NCBI GenBank assembly: GCA_008933995.1
Contig: WARS01000036.1
Coordinates: forward strand, 8,417,285-8,481,284
From: Datnioides undecimradiatus
Taxonomy: Eukaryota > Chordata > Actinopteri > Lobotiformes > Datnioididae
Direction of reading: 5' to 3'
Length of the DNA: 64,000 bases
Made by a program: the position numbers and the translations under genes. The notes below the pieces were generated by a model. The model saw nothing but the letters and a program-made list of their open reading frames with translations. It searched no databases and had not been told where the DNA came from. Positions 44,771-58,403 of this stretch are shown here, one piece after another; position 1 is the stretch's first letter; each line of letters begins with the position of its first letter.

Positions 44771-47700
44771 TGACCTTACTGTAACTGTGCAATGTGAATA
44801 CATCTGCATGCATACGCCAGCAGACACTCGCAGAGAAACTATATTCTTAGCAGACATAGCTTTCTGGAATCTCAGTATCCATGGAAACATCCAATTACCT
44901 GACACAGAAAAACAATTCTAGAGCAAGAGGCAATACACTGACACAGGGAGTGAACTCATTTGTAACTCTGCTTTTGGACATTTATGTGATTACTGTATGT
45001 TGCACACCTCTAAATAATACACATTGTCTATGAGAGAGTAAAGACGACTTGTGTGGAACAGCTCACACTGTGTTTAGCTGTGACAGACGAACACTGGATC
45101 TGTGTCTGAAAAGTGTCAATTTTAATAACGCAACTAACCTCCTGTGGATCATCTTTGACTCATCTGTTTGCCAGATTGATGGTGTTATGTTGCTTAGCTG
45201 CTTGAAGACCCCAATTTTGCTAGGGAGAGGGAAATTAGGGCACATCTACATTATGTAAGCTTGAAGAGATGTGTCAGGCAGTGTGAAGACAGCATATGAC
45301 TGGAAGCATTCACCAAAGGGAAAACCTTTACTATCTGCTTACATCAGGCAAGCAAACACAGTAGAAATACCACTGACTCAAACCTCCTTGATATGTCTCT
45401 CCTTCTTTCATAGTAGAGAGAAGAATAGAATAGAAGAGCACATCTGGCGACATATGTGTGGCTTCCAGTTGTTCGTCTCAGACTACGTTTCTGTCCCTGA
45501 AGCTTTTTCAGTCTTCTGTTTCCCTGTGCAGCAATGCTCCGCTTCGCTCTTTCTCACTCTGAATGTGTGTGTGTGTTTGAATGTGTGTCTGGCTGCATAA
45601 ATTATTGACTCTGAGTGTATTCACGCTTGCCTCGAGGACTTCAGCCAAGCAATGTAGCGAGACCTTTATCCTCTCTTTTCGTCTTTCAACATTTTTCTTT
45701 CGATAAACCTTCACACAACTCACCAGCGATGTTCAGACCTTCACTAATAATTGATGCATTACATCTTGAACATAAACTGTCGTTTATCTGTGTCCACTGC
45801 GCTGGCGTGTGCTGTCTGTGTCAAGGTAATGTCCATTGTTTTAGATTAATCTGAAGAGAAATTACATGCTGCAGGGGTAGAGTGGTATTTACAGACCTAG
45901 AGAGGGGGGATTTGGATTTGGGATGTGCTAAACTTTGCCAGTATATTTGCAACAACTGGAAACAGTATGTATGAGACACACTAATATTTATGAGGGCTTA
46001 TCCAGGCTTATGACTGCCAACCTGAGAAAAGTGACAAAATCCTTCTTCATCCTCCCATTTAGAGTACTCTACACTAAACATGAGAATGATATTTCACATC
46101 AAGGAAAAAGAGAAAAGCTTTGGCAAAAGGCAAAATAAAATGTTGTGCTGTGAATACAGTGAATTGATGTTTATAAGAGGCTTTCATAGCTCCTCAGCGC
46201 TCTGTATTACAATGTCAGACTGTTGGCTGTACGCATAATATCATTCCCTGAGATTTCTTGCCAGTATTCATACAAATTAATGATATTCCCCAATTCCAAA
46301 TTAGCCACTCTGAATATCATGTTTTCCCTCCTTCAGTCACAAGCATACTGTGCAGCTCTTATGCTGCCCGGCTGAGTCGCTCATCCCACATTAACCTCTG
46401 TCCATGCCCGATATCCACCCTCTTTTTATCAGCCCCCTTTTTCCTCATGGCTCTTCAGCACATCAAGGGCATGTCCTTCTCTCTATCCTGGCCTGAAGTG
46501 TCACTATAACAGAGTGGCATGCTTTGGCCTGTAATTTATAGTGACAACAAACATGCCTGGATGGACAGCACACCACCATATGGGAATACATAGTTAAAAT
46601 ATGTCTTTACATCAAAAACACTAAATCTGTGTTTTGGTCTCATGGTGGTTTTATTTATAAACCCAGCACACCAACATGATCCACTATAGCACTGTCTGCC
46701 CCTGATTTGAAAAAGATGTGACCTGAAAGAGCCCTGTTTGTGTTTCCTCATTCACTTGAGAGAAGGGAGAGACACAGATCTCACAATGAAAAAGCAGGCC
46801 TGTCTGAACAATAATGGTATACTCAAGATCCGAGACACTTAAAAAGGGCATGAATTTCTACGCAAGCGGAGGCAACTGACCATTTTAGCAAAAGTGTGGG
46901 GCAAGATTATACATTTAAATGCAATGTCTGGGATTTCTTTAATACATTCACACTGTGCTTTATATTAAAAATACATTTTCAGTGCTAAAATAATTTCTGT
47001 CTTTTTTATTATTTCATGCAATCTTTTCTTAGAAGTGTCATAATTTCACACACAGGGATAAATCTGACTTGGCTGTGAAGCTTTTGAGTCAAGTGCTATG
47101 ATGTGTGAGCGGACTTTTACAGATTGCCCATGTACTGTGGCAGCCTGAATTTAAATGCAGCCACTGCTGCACTGTTGCACATTTCCTCCATCTCTTTCCT
47201 GACCATCTCCTAAAACCAAACTGACAGCTGGAGGAGGGCGGCTAACCACTTGCCTTTGTTCAAATGTTCACTTTGCTCTGACACATACTGTAGCACTTCA
47301 CTCTGATCAAACCTTTCCATAGTGGGAGAGACTAACTATAATTATTATTCCCATAACAGATTCCCTATTGAGTATTCCCTCAAGGGTCATACTAACAAAA
47401 TAGTGACAGTACAAATTGGACTAAATGGCTCAAATGAGTTCACTTGACATTACATCAGTACTGCATTCCCCATAATGCGCTAACATTTTTAATATAATTA
47501 TAAATGTGGTTTAAACATTATAGTTAGCAATTTTATAGATTAGATCACATTAGTGCTGAGTGGAAGTGATGACTAAGCATAGACAAAGGTGTTGTGTAAA
47601 TGATGATAATGTAGAGGCACAAATGATTCACTCTGTGATTTCTGAGCCATTTTTTTATTAGTTCATGACAGTCAAGATCATCATCTGACTTCTATCAGTA

Positions 47701-50700
47701 TTTTTGTTGTGTACTGTCATCACTGAAGTTTCTGCGAAAAGATCAGAAAAGACTTGATCTGCAGCACCGTGTATTCATATGGAAATAGTGGCTGAAAACC
47801 TCAGTCATAACCTTCTAAATGGAGCACTGCAGCAAATACCAGCCGGCACCAAGGCCTCTTATTTCACTATTGTGCTCAGCGGTACAGTGCATGTAGTTGT
47901 GTGCTCAGAACTTAAATGGTTTGTGAGCGTGGTGCACCTTAGCTATAACACTGGGATCATTTTATGTTGTCTTCATTTTTTGCATTTTCCTTTTTTAAAA
48001 AAAATAGTATTATCAAACCACAAAGCATGTGAAGGCAATCTGAGTGAAAAATGAAATCTTTTTTTGGAAATGTAATTTTTTCACCCCAGCACAGTGTCAG
48101 ATAAGTGATGTGACACCTGCTGAGCTGATAAGGGTTTGGTATCTTGCTCAAGGACATCGCAGCAGAATAGACACTTAAGGTGACAGGGGAACCTGCTGTG
48201 ACCCTCATCACCACACATGCTTTTGGCGTCTTGTTTCCTAAGTTCACAGCGCGGGACCTGGTTTATAGAGCTGCAACATAAACCCTGACATGTCCAACAC
48301 AGGCTACTGTCTGACTAAATCATTGCTCTCTCTGAAAATCACAGAAAAATGTAAATACCCTCTAGTTACTCTCCTGTTCCTGTGTTTTTCTTATTTCTTA
48401 TTCCTGTTTTGCCTTCTTTGACTAACATTACCTACAATATGCAGCAGTTTCTTGGTACAAAATATAGAGTAAGTCACCCACATTCGCATTATTGTAAATT
48501 TAAGTGTGCTTGCAGTGTCAGTGGTTATCCTATTTATGAGTAACCACATGTAACAGTGCATCTCGTGATGCTCAGAAAGAGACTTTTAGGTACACAGCAC
48601 TGTCTACAAAGAAAAAAACTTTTCCTCTCTGTTCGGCTGGCGGCAACTCAGACTCTATTATATTTAAACTTGAAGATAACTTTTTAAGCAGTGTATAGTT
48701 CAAGGCATAGCAGGACTCTCATGTCATACTCAACTCTCGTGACAGGCTGAGGGTGTGCTGTGGTTCCTAAAAGCACTTTTCCGTGTTTCTGTCTCTCAAC
48801 ACTGGGAGTATCCTTGTGGGACTTACAACAAGCTACAATGGATCCAGACAGATGGCAAGGTGGGGGTGTTGGGTAACCATCTTCTGAACCCCAGGGAGCA
48901 CTGCCATATACAAGCTGTCAAACAAATGTCTTCACCCAGAGTTTTGTTTGTTATAATATAATGAGATCCTGACTTTGATGTTCATTTTCACAATTGTTCA
49001 GCCACCCAAAAGAAGTGTGAATACAGTGCTAACGCCAAATCCTCGCCTCTTGTTAAGAAGTTTATGCATACACTCCCCTTATTAATTATATTGTTGTTAT
49101 GCCAACAGCATCTTCATATCCTCAGTGAATGCATCAGGGCAACAAGGCCATCAGGAATTTACATAAAGTGAAGTAGCAAATAGGTCATGAATATCATTAA
49201 TATTCAAAAAGCAGCACTTCAAAGAGTGGTAACTCAATGCCTCAGCATTAACTACATTTGACCACTCATATCTTTCCTCATTAACCACACTGGGAAGCAT
49301 TATTTGCTGAAGGCTGTGTACTGCAGGCTGGTGGCAAGTGCATCAAAACAGTTCTTTCAAGTTCCTCCTTGTGTTAAGTATCGTGCAGCTACACAACTCC
49401 TAACAAGCCAAAGACTGAGAAGTCCCGCTGCCAGTATGTGTCAGCACTGGTAATGCTGATGAAGCTCACAGCAATTTATGTAAGACACTACTTCAGTTGT
49501 TCACTGTTGACTGGATAATTGACAGGCTATTGTTGGTTGGCTGCCGAGATTTCCCAGTTTTCCCAAAAGATGTGTCAAATTTGCCCAGCCAACCGCGAAA
49601 AGACTTCACAATTTTTTGACAAGGATTGTTTCATTTTTCTACAAACAAAAACTTTGCCTTTAGAATCATCTGAAAGATGCCATGACCAAAAAAAAAAGAA
49701 AAACAACAAATAGTAGTTTTAAAAGTGTACTTGTTCTGAAACCCTCTTATGTGCCAATCAGGATACTCCAGTAAATAGGCCACTCATTGTTATTGACCGA
49801 TATTCATCCTATATACTTTGATCAGTGGTCTCTTTAAAGGAAATTTCTCATTGAGGTTTCACTGGCAGCAGCTCTACCAGGTCTGTCAGAAAAAGACAAT
49901 TCATTTACAGTTTGCAAGGTGTGATCATGGACATCACACAAGAAGAAACACAGCCAATCATCAGACATTTAACTGTTAGTTATGTGAAGAGATATGTTGA
50001 GTTTTCAAAGATGGCTTGCACTACACCAGAGAGAAAGCAGGACCATTTAGCAACACACTCGGCACTCACTCAGCCGTGGGCAACAGACATTGCAACAACA
50101 GTAACCTTACAGCAAGGACAGCAAGAAACCACAAGAAACACTGGAATTCATCTTCCATGATCACCAGCAGCTGTCTGTTGTGAGAAACAAGTTAAAAACT
50201 GGAAGACCAGTTATATGAGGTAGTTTATGGACATATAAAAAGCCATATGAAGGACATGTTCTCCTTAGGATGAATTATAATCACTTTGGTGAATCATTCA
50301 CTGCTAAACATCAGCTAAACATCAGCATGTTAGCATTGACACTGCCATTTATTTATCTCAAACACCACCGTGCCCTGTGCACTGTTCTGCAGCCTCACAA
50401 CACCACTAGCATGGCTGTAGACCTTAATCTTGTTTTACTATGCAAGCTGATCAGAAAGAAGGCATGTGATAAGCACTAATAATACTTTTTCAAACTATAT
50501 TTCATTTATAAATCTATAAAAAGTAACAGGTAAGAAATCCTGACATAAAACAAAACAATCAAGAACAAAGAACCCCCCCACCACACACACACAACAAAAG
50601 GACAAGACAAAAAAAAAATGAATATAGCTGAGGTTTGCACTAAAATGGTTGAGAACATGTCCGAAGGGAATGCTGCCATTCCCTGATGAACCTTGAACAC

Positions 50701-53700
50701 AGCTGGATCCGCTACTGCAGCATCAGCTATACTCACTCAAGTGACTGCCGACCTGACGATCTCACCACAGATCACACAATGTTCAGACTTAAAAAAGAAC
50801 AAAAAACTTCATATGCAGGGTAAATGAAACATTGTGACCGTGATTTCAAGATCAAATAAAGACATTTTTAATATAATGTTCATAAAGTGAGACAATTACA
50901 GTGGTATAAAACAGGGAAAATATCTTTGTAATGGCTGAAAGGTCTGGTTTCAGGTGTGTATTTTTGTGTATTGTCACAGAGAGTACACACACAGTCATGC
51001 TGCTCTACACCCTTGAAAATACAGTACACTCTTTTGGCGACACACTCAGGTGTAAACTAAGGGATCGTCCTTCTGGAAAGCATGAAAAAAGGTATTTGCA
51101 TCTACTTTGTAACACCAGACTCACCTGCCGCAGCTGAGCTCGCTGAGCGAAGAACCTCCACAGAGCAGTTTTGAGTTGACTGTAAAAGCAGCTCCTCTGC
51201 AAACTGAAAGGTGATAGATTTACAGAGATGTGAAAATTAATACAAATCCTTTAACAATGTGTGATAACAAATCAATGTGCACATTGGTGTACAATATGAA
51301 ACTCATAAGAATGTTCGATGAATTATTCAAAGGCACTATTTTAGATTTCACAATGTCTGTTAATAATTCATCACATATCCTGCATATTTGAAAATACCTG
51401 AGTTTGTGTGCAGGTTTACATGCATATTTATAGCATCGTTTAATTCAAAAATCCAGAATGTAACGCAGCCATCCTGCAAAACAGATGTGATTAAAATATC
51501 TTTCAAACTAGATAATCTTTTTTGTTCACATCCTTTTAAATGTCATGCAATGAAACACTCTAGTCATTTAAGAGATAGCCATCGCTTCCTAGAAGATGAT
51601 AAACTCATATGAACAGATTACAACGGATTTCCTCCCCTTTAATGTGAGTACTGATTGCCATCTTGATGGCTTCTTTTTCCCACAGGGAGAATTCTCCCAC
51701 TGGTTATAACACAGTTAAACTCCTCACCTAGCCACTGGCGACCACATCAAAGCAACATCCACTCACAGGAAAACAGTCAAGCAGGGAAAAGGTTGGTTGC
51801 TATAGCAACTTATACCACTTCTTGTATGGTCTCACACTACAATTTTATTATTAGGACAGGAGCATATTAACTACTTTCATCAACCTAAGCTCTTGTTCGT
51901 ACAGCAACAACACCTGCTGCGATGATTGCAGATGGCAGCAGCAGGTTTTGTTTGTGGACTCTTATTTACAGATATTACAGACATTATAATGACCTGTGCA
52001 CTAGCTCTGAAATTGTTTAGTTTTACATTATGGAAGAAAAAAATATTTAATTGGACTGTGGAGCTCAGATTATCAATCTTTGAACATGAGATTTGTTGCA
52101 TGCATGTATGTATAAATCACATTTACTTTGCATGTATGCCTTTCTGCCCCTCCCAGGAGACCGAATTTCTATGGCACAGGAGGATGACAACATCAAATAT
52201 TCACACTTGGATTTGCCACACTCGGAATAAGAGCGTCCTTGGAAGTCTGACATCTCCTGTATAATTAAGTTGTCCGGATTAAAGCAGGAATGCCGCCTAA
52301 TCAGCAGCAGGATACGTTGATAAGCATTAAGCCACGAAGACAGAAATTATTAAAAACTCCTTCTGATCAGAAGGTCCCATAATGCATCAATCCTCAAGAA
52401 TGAGGTCAACCACTTTGGGTTTCCATACAGTCAAATCCATTAAATATGTGATTTTGACAGCTGTGGACACCTGCATTGGCTCAGGATGATGTAAATGTGG
52501 CACAGTGAGGGAGAAAGACAATAAAAAAATGTCCTTCATACCCACAGAGTGTCACTGATTATAGTTTGTTATTTCTGGGAATGTAGAATATGTCTGTCTA
52601 ACACAAGACAGCTTTGGAGCTGCAGTTTCTTGAAGAGATTTCTGGGTAACCTAAAATAGCTCCTATTTTTCAGTCTCTCTTTTGAATGTGATGCTTCCTT
52701 ACTATGTTTTGGTTGCTGTGCCTTGACATTGGTCCTTTCGTTTTTGCTAGACCCTCTTATTTACTGTCCTCTTTGGCCTTTTGATAACCGAGCACCCATT
52801 TTAAATGTCCCTTTCAGTCTGACAGCAGCACTTTGGCACCTACTGTTGTGCAGAAAAATGTCCCTCTTGCACACCACTTGTATCAAAATGGCCATTAGTC
52901 ATTATTTGTCATAAGGTGGGTGTGACTCAGAAAGGCAGAATTCCTGTTTGATTTTACTGAGTCTGCTCTGGAATTGAACATAATACATCGTCTCTCTTTT
53001 CCATCTTTTTTTCCTCTTCACCACTTCCATGAAATGGAAATGTTGGACAATAATGTGCAGCAGAGCACAATGTTTTGCAATGTCAAGGCAATGTGAATGT
53101 ACTGTAAAATTAATCAATTATTTAGAAATGGAACTTGGAACATTGGAAAGATTTTACATTTCTCCAGCTCTTTCATCGGCTGTCTTCCCAGCATGCCTCC
53201 TGATGATATAATGTAGTAAGGACAGAATTCATTTCCAAACGACGCTACTGGGTGGAGTGTTCTCAGACAAGCTGTGCTGCTTGTGTGTCTGTCTCCACAT
53301 TTACTCCCCTCACACATCTCAACACCTGATCACTCTGGGTGTTCAAGATAATGTAATTAAAGATGACATAATCATTAATGCATCACTTTAAATATGTCTT
53401 CTAGTCTTACTAGGGTCTAATTACAGACTAAAATATGAATCCCCATTAAGAAGAAGATGGTTTCCGTGCGCTTAAAAGCAATTGATGTGGACAGGTTTAA
53501 TTCATGCTCAGTGGTTGTGCGGCTGTGCATCACTCACCATTAAAGCATAATGTACTTTCTGATTATGCTATTACAGTATTTTGTGATTCTATCTTGCATT
53601 AAATACAACTCTGAGACCAAAAAGCTGAAGATGATTACATAGATTAGAGAAACTGGTTTTCCATCAGAGGCATGTAGAATTAAAGTTTCATGGCAAAATG

Positions 53701-55219
53701 TTCTACAGTTCCTGGTGCTGCAATTGCTACATCACCCCTTTTTGTGGCATTTCCACTTCTATTTATGATAGCACTTAAAAATTACACTCATACACAGCAT
53801 AAATACACCATAAATTTGGCATACAGAAGAACTCCATGTCCTAAAGTCTCATTAAAATTGCCAGCATTAAATATAGTCCCATATTGATATTAACCTGGAG
53901 GCAAAATGTTTGCTGGATGAGCTTCTAGTGCGGAAGAAGGCAAAAATAAATAAACATGATGAGAAGAGCCTTTCAGTATTCCATTTTCTGACGTGGGCAC
54001 CCCTTGTGTATTTCAGTACAGGATAGCCATAAATGGTTTGTTAGGAATAAACCAAGAAATTCACAAAAGCTCTGGATTTGAATTTTTTGATTTTCTGTAT
54101 GCTTGTTTTACAGGAATCTGTTTTGTAAGTATTAGCAGCAAAATAGATTGAGGTTTAATTTTTCTAGAAGTCAAACCTGAAACCTAAACATGAAGGAGGG
54201 ACAAAAATCATATTGCAGCATTATCATCTTTGGAATGGCTTAACATTAAAATACCAGAGCAAAGCTTAAGAGCTACAACATAAAATGTGAAACATACTGT
54301 GCAGCTAACTGAACTCATTATGAGAAAGAACCTGAATATCTAAATTTAAATCTTGTTACTAGTTTATCATGGTTAAATATTGTTCATAACTTGGTTTTTC
54401 TGTACCATAATTCCTCCACGCTGATTAACAAATCCCTGCCAGGACATGCAGCATTGTCAATAAATGTCTGACAGTGTATCGATAAAGTCAAACAGTGAAG
54501 TGTTTATTAAGGTCATGAACATCCTGCAGGGATCATCATGCTACTGGTATCTTGTATGTGATGACCCCATGTTCTTTTATGTACTTAGAAATGAATCTGC
54601 AAACCCTGCAATTGCTCCATATACTTGTATTTTTGTGCTTTTGGTGCACCAAGCTTTTTCTAAATGTTCCTAAAATAAGGATGTCATTGATCCAAGCCAA
54701 AATGATATCTCCTGGTCTGTCCGTTGCAGCTGTTTCTCATCTTCGCCCATCCTGCAGAGTAAGCATCCTGAATCTTGATATGTGTCACACTGAAGTTTCG
54801 ATGCAGTGACTCAGCTGTTGTTGAAAGTCTTTATAATTGAAAATGAATACAAGAACCCATTTATTGTCCAAGTAGAGATTGAATCCATCTATCAAATTCA
54901 TGTGAGGCCCCCAAAATAAGCTTCCAAAATCCTGTAGGTATTTTTTTGTATCCTTTGGGAGACCAAAGTCACATATAAGAGTTTTAATCATAAACTGTGC
55001 ACCTCTGTCCTATGTACTTCAAGGCATTTACTGTTAATTACTAAGTAAGTAATTTAAGCGTTAATCAAAGATAGTGACACGAGTTGTCAGTTGTTTGATT
55101 TTTATAAGGCTGCGTAGGTCAATATAACTACTATAGCATTTTTAGACAAAAAAGTTAAAAGAAAACAAACAAACCAAATGTGCATTGCAACTTGTAATGT
55201 GACATACCAAAAAATAATT
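44771..55219. other. Intergenic desert between slitrk5 and fastkd5, left part
   Basis: No supported gene in about 10 kb. A degraded repeat is suspected at 48100-48240, and a tiny repeat-like phrase at 50296-50335 (AACATCAGC twice, then ATGTTAGCATTG). A homeodomain-core-rich stretch lies at 53330-53620. Short C and A runs occur near 50575-50630. The rest is AT-rich and apparently unique. Confidence 0.6.
48100..48240. repeat. Degraded dispersed repeat fragment
   Basis: AAGGGTTTGGTATCTTGCTC followed by AAGGACATCGCAGCAG resembles, from memory, a common fish repeat with the phrase CTTGCTCAAGGGCAC...CAG. It is too diverged for a class call, and the limits are approximate. Confidence 0.4.
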
Positions 55220-55510
55220 AGCACCTGATTGGCAGGTGGAGTGTTTTGGCACCTTTTAGCTTATTGTTTTGGCACATAACTATCAACCTTGTTTCCTGCA
55301 GCAGCTGACAGCTGGCAGAGGACAGACACAGGTAACAAGAACCTGGTGAATACAGAGGAGCATTGGGGATCCAGATATTTCCCTCAGGGATTAGTGGAGA
55401 CCAAAACTGAGAACAAAAGATGGTGTATGAGTATTGGATTTACATTAATCAGATGCATAGCTAGAAATTTTACATGGTGATGCTGCTCTGTGTCCGCTGG
55501 GGAAGTAAGG
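55220..55510. mobile_element. Degraded copy of a common percomorph dispersed repeat
   Basis: The phrases AGATATTTCCCTCAGGGATT, AGTGGAGACCAAAACTGAG and TATTGGATTTACATTAATCAG closely follow, from memory, a dispersed element with consensus like ATATTTCCCTCAGGAG...GTGGAGACCAAAAC...TTGGACTTACATTCATCAGG. It has no coding capacity. The small plus-strand frame inside (55289-55480) is a by-product of the repeat. Confidence 0.6.
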
Positions 55511-58391
55511 TAATGTTTGCCTAAAAAAACTTAAAAGGTTATTTTATCTAAATGTTCCTGTTCGTTCTACAGGTTTAAAGATATAATTCTCAAGATTTCT
55601 GCCTTACCTGGTTAACTCGTTTCAAACCTTTGGGTAGTGGTTGTAATAGCACATGTATTTTATTAATACGAGGGTATCATTGTTTCATACAGTTTACGGT
55701 TGCCTAACACTGACTTTTGTCATCCACATCACCTCCAAAATATACGTTGATCATTTCTCTTGTGTCAAGTCTGAATCCACAGGGCAAGGCAGATTGAACC
55801 AAAACTGATTAGACTACAATATAGAGAGGAAATGTACAAATGCACAGACTGGATTTTGCTAAAATAGACATATATATATACTACCAAAAATGGGATTTGT
55901 TGTGATGACAAACTTAAATATTATACCTTATAAACATGTTGAAGCACTGCCATGCAGTAAACCACAACTGACCTTGAAATGCCTGCAGATGCACAAAGCA
56001 GAATTTACATGATTATTGAGTTTTAGAATCGCATAACCCCCGTGCAAATGCTATGTGTTACTGTATTACAGTGACTCTGCAGTACACTTTCACTCTGTTT
56101 AGTGAGCTTACATCAATCCTGCTTTGAGCCGCATTGATCTGTGTGACCAAACGACGAGTGGAGAGGGACAGCCATGCTCTTATGCAACACAATGCAGCTT
56201 GCACAAGTGTCGTCTTGAACTTATCTCACACACGGGGGGGGGCATATAATGTTAATTAGTTTGAAAACACTGAACTGTTTTTCCTCCAATACCTTCATCT
56301 TCTACAAGCTTGTTAAAAATAGTCACTGCAGTGACTATGGGGGGATTTTTTTAATTACAACAGCATATGCTTTAATTACTGGAATTTCTTCTTGTTGCAA
56401 ATGTTTATTTCTGTTGAACCGCTGAACTGAGTTGCCAAGCTGCATTTTATCATTATTACTGTTGTTTGTGTTCAGTGCTCTCTCTTTAATGTGCCTTCTG
56501 GCCATGATGGATCTTTTCATGGGCCAGCTGCTAATGTTTCTATGGATTGCTTGAATTAACAAAATCCATCAGGAGAAGCAATATTTGTACACAAATGGAA
56601 ATCTTTAGCATCCCACTGTGCTATGCCATGTCAAATGCCTTAAAATAATATCAGTGCCCCCTGTTAGATGGTCATACCATATGTTTCTCTATATCTATGG
56701 AAGCGTAAAGCTTGAGTAACAGTGCATGGCATTCTTCCCAAACATGCTCTTAGAATACAACACTAGTAATCCATATCCAACTAAATTCCACTGTGTTCTG
56801 GGGTGAAGAGGTTTATCCCCTAATAAATGAGGAACCGAGCAACCACATTTTGAACTTCGTTAAGTTAATAAAGGTCTATCAATAGCAGCAAAGACAAGTG
56901 CAGAATGCAAACAGCCCCTATCAGCCGTGTCCCTGCAGCAGTTGGTTTAGCAGAGTGTGTGTGTGTTTGGAATCTTAAAGGCAAGGATCCAGACACATTA
57001 CTGAATGCCACCAAAGGGGTCAGAAAGAGAGTTGCACTGAGAGACACTGATACAGAAACATTTGGTTCACTGGTAGTCGTTGTCAACACAATCGTGCAAA
57101 ATTGTGATGAGGATCATTTGTCATCACTCTACAGGGAAAATTTATTTGCATGTATCTGGTTAATCCCTACCTGTTTTTCTAAGTTGTGTCTGCTCCAAGC
57201 GAATGATCCATGTTTCTGAAGTGGATTTTTCTATGACAAAGTAGAAGCAGGGGTCTTGCCTGAATGCTTAAAGAATATGTGACATTAGGATTTGTCTGTT
57301 TCATACAATAAGCTAAATAAAGGAATTACGGCAGACAGACAGTAGTCTCTCTATGTTGAGATAACTTAAGAAATGTTGATTCAAGTTTAGCCAATATTCA
57401 GACTGCGCTGGATTAGCTTCCAGGCTGAGAAAAGCACAAGAATTGAAATGCAAATAAGACAGGGATTACTGAGAGAGCATTCACTCCACCAGAGCCTCCT
57501 CCATTAATGGGTGAAATACTGGTCACATTTGAAAATAGTGTCTGAGCCTGATGATTATTCTCTATTTAGTGTTTACTTGTTTTTGTTTAGAGCTCAACTC
57601 AATAAACGCCTTGTCATCAGCCAGACATGAACAAATAAGGGAACGTTTAGCACCTTGCCTAGTAGATTACTCAGAATACAATATAATCACGGCATAATGA
57701 TCCAATCTAAGCCGATAATCATTCCCATTACTCCACACGCACTAATAAAACTAGTGCACTGTGGCAGGAAGTCCCTATTCCCTGAACATGTTTGCCCTTG
57801 TTAGCTTCAACCTGAGAACATAATAGAGCTGACACAACACCGGTGAGAGAGGCATCGTCTTCACCCTATACATGGATAAGGGATTTATTTGCCTATCCAG
57901 TGAGTTGCATTTTGAATCCAAAGAAAATGGCACTAAATGAGAAACTGAATCATCTCAACTTCAAAAGCCATGATTCCTGCGCAGCCAGAAGTGTGAAATT
58001 TGTAGCTGCAGGGATGGCACTGACTTGAAAGTGCCCAAATGTGAATTCTCTTTTAGAGTTTTTCAGATCTCTGAAGAATAGGAGGAGTATTTATTGACTC
58101 TTCCCCACCTTATTAAAATGTACTTACTTGCCTCGAATGTGCCTCTGACTCTTTTGTTGGATCTGCAAATTTATTGTATTGTTGAAGACATTATGTAACA
58201 ATGTCAAACTGTAAATGCAGTTTTTTATTTTAATGTTATTAGAGTCTTGTTAACAATGTTTCCCCTGCTGTGATGCACAAAATAAAATTATATTAATATG
58301 AGTTACATAAAAATGTTTTACAGATACGGAGTCATGGGACTATTTCATCATTTTCAGTTGAATATAACCTGCTGTTTTCTAAGTAGAGAGG
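55511..58391. other. Intergenic, between slitrk5 and fastkd5
   Basis: No supported gene. A stretch at 57500-57800 is rich in TAATC/GATTA words and may be regulatory. A G run occurs near 56233. Otherwise AT-rich sequence without recognisable features. Confidence 0.6.
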
Positions 58392-58403
58392 GCCCTCTGC
58401 TGG
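58392..58403 (-). promoter_or_regulatory. CTCF-type core motif
   Basis: The plus strand reads GCCCTCTGCTGG. The minus strand therefore reads CCAGCAGAGGGC, a full match to the CTCF core CCASYAGRKGGC, with flanks AG before and CC after that also fit. It lies between slitrk5 and the convergent fastkd5, where a domain boundary would separate neuronal and housekeeping regulation. Occupancy is inferred. Confidence 0.5.
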
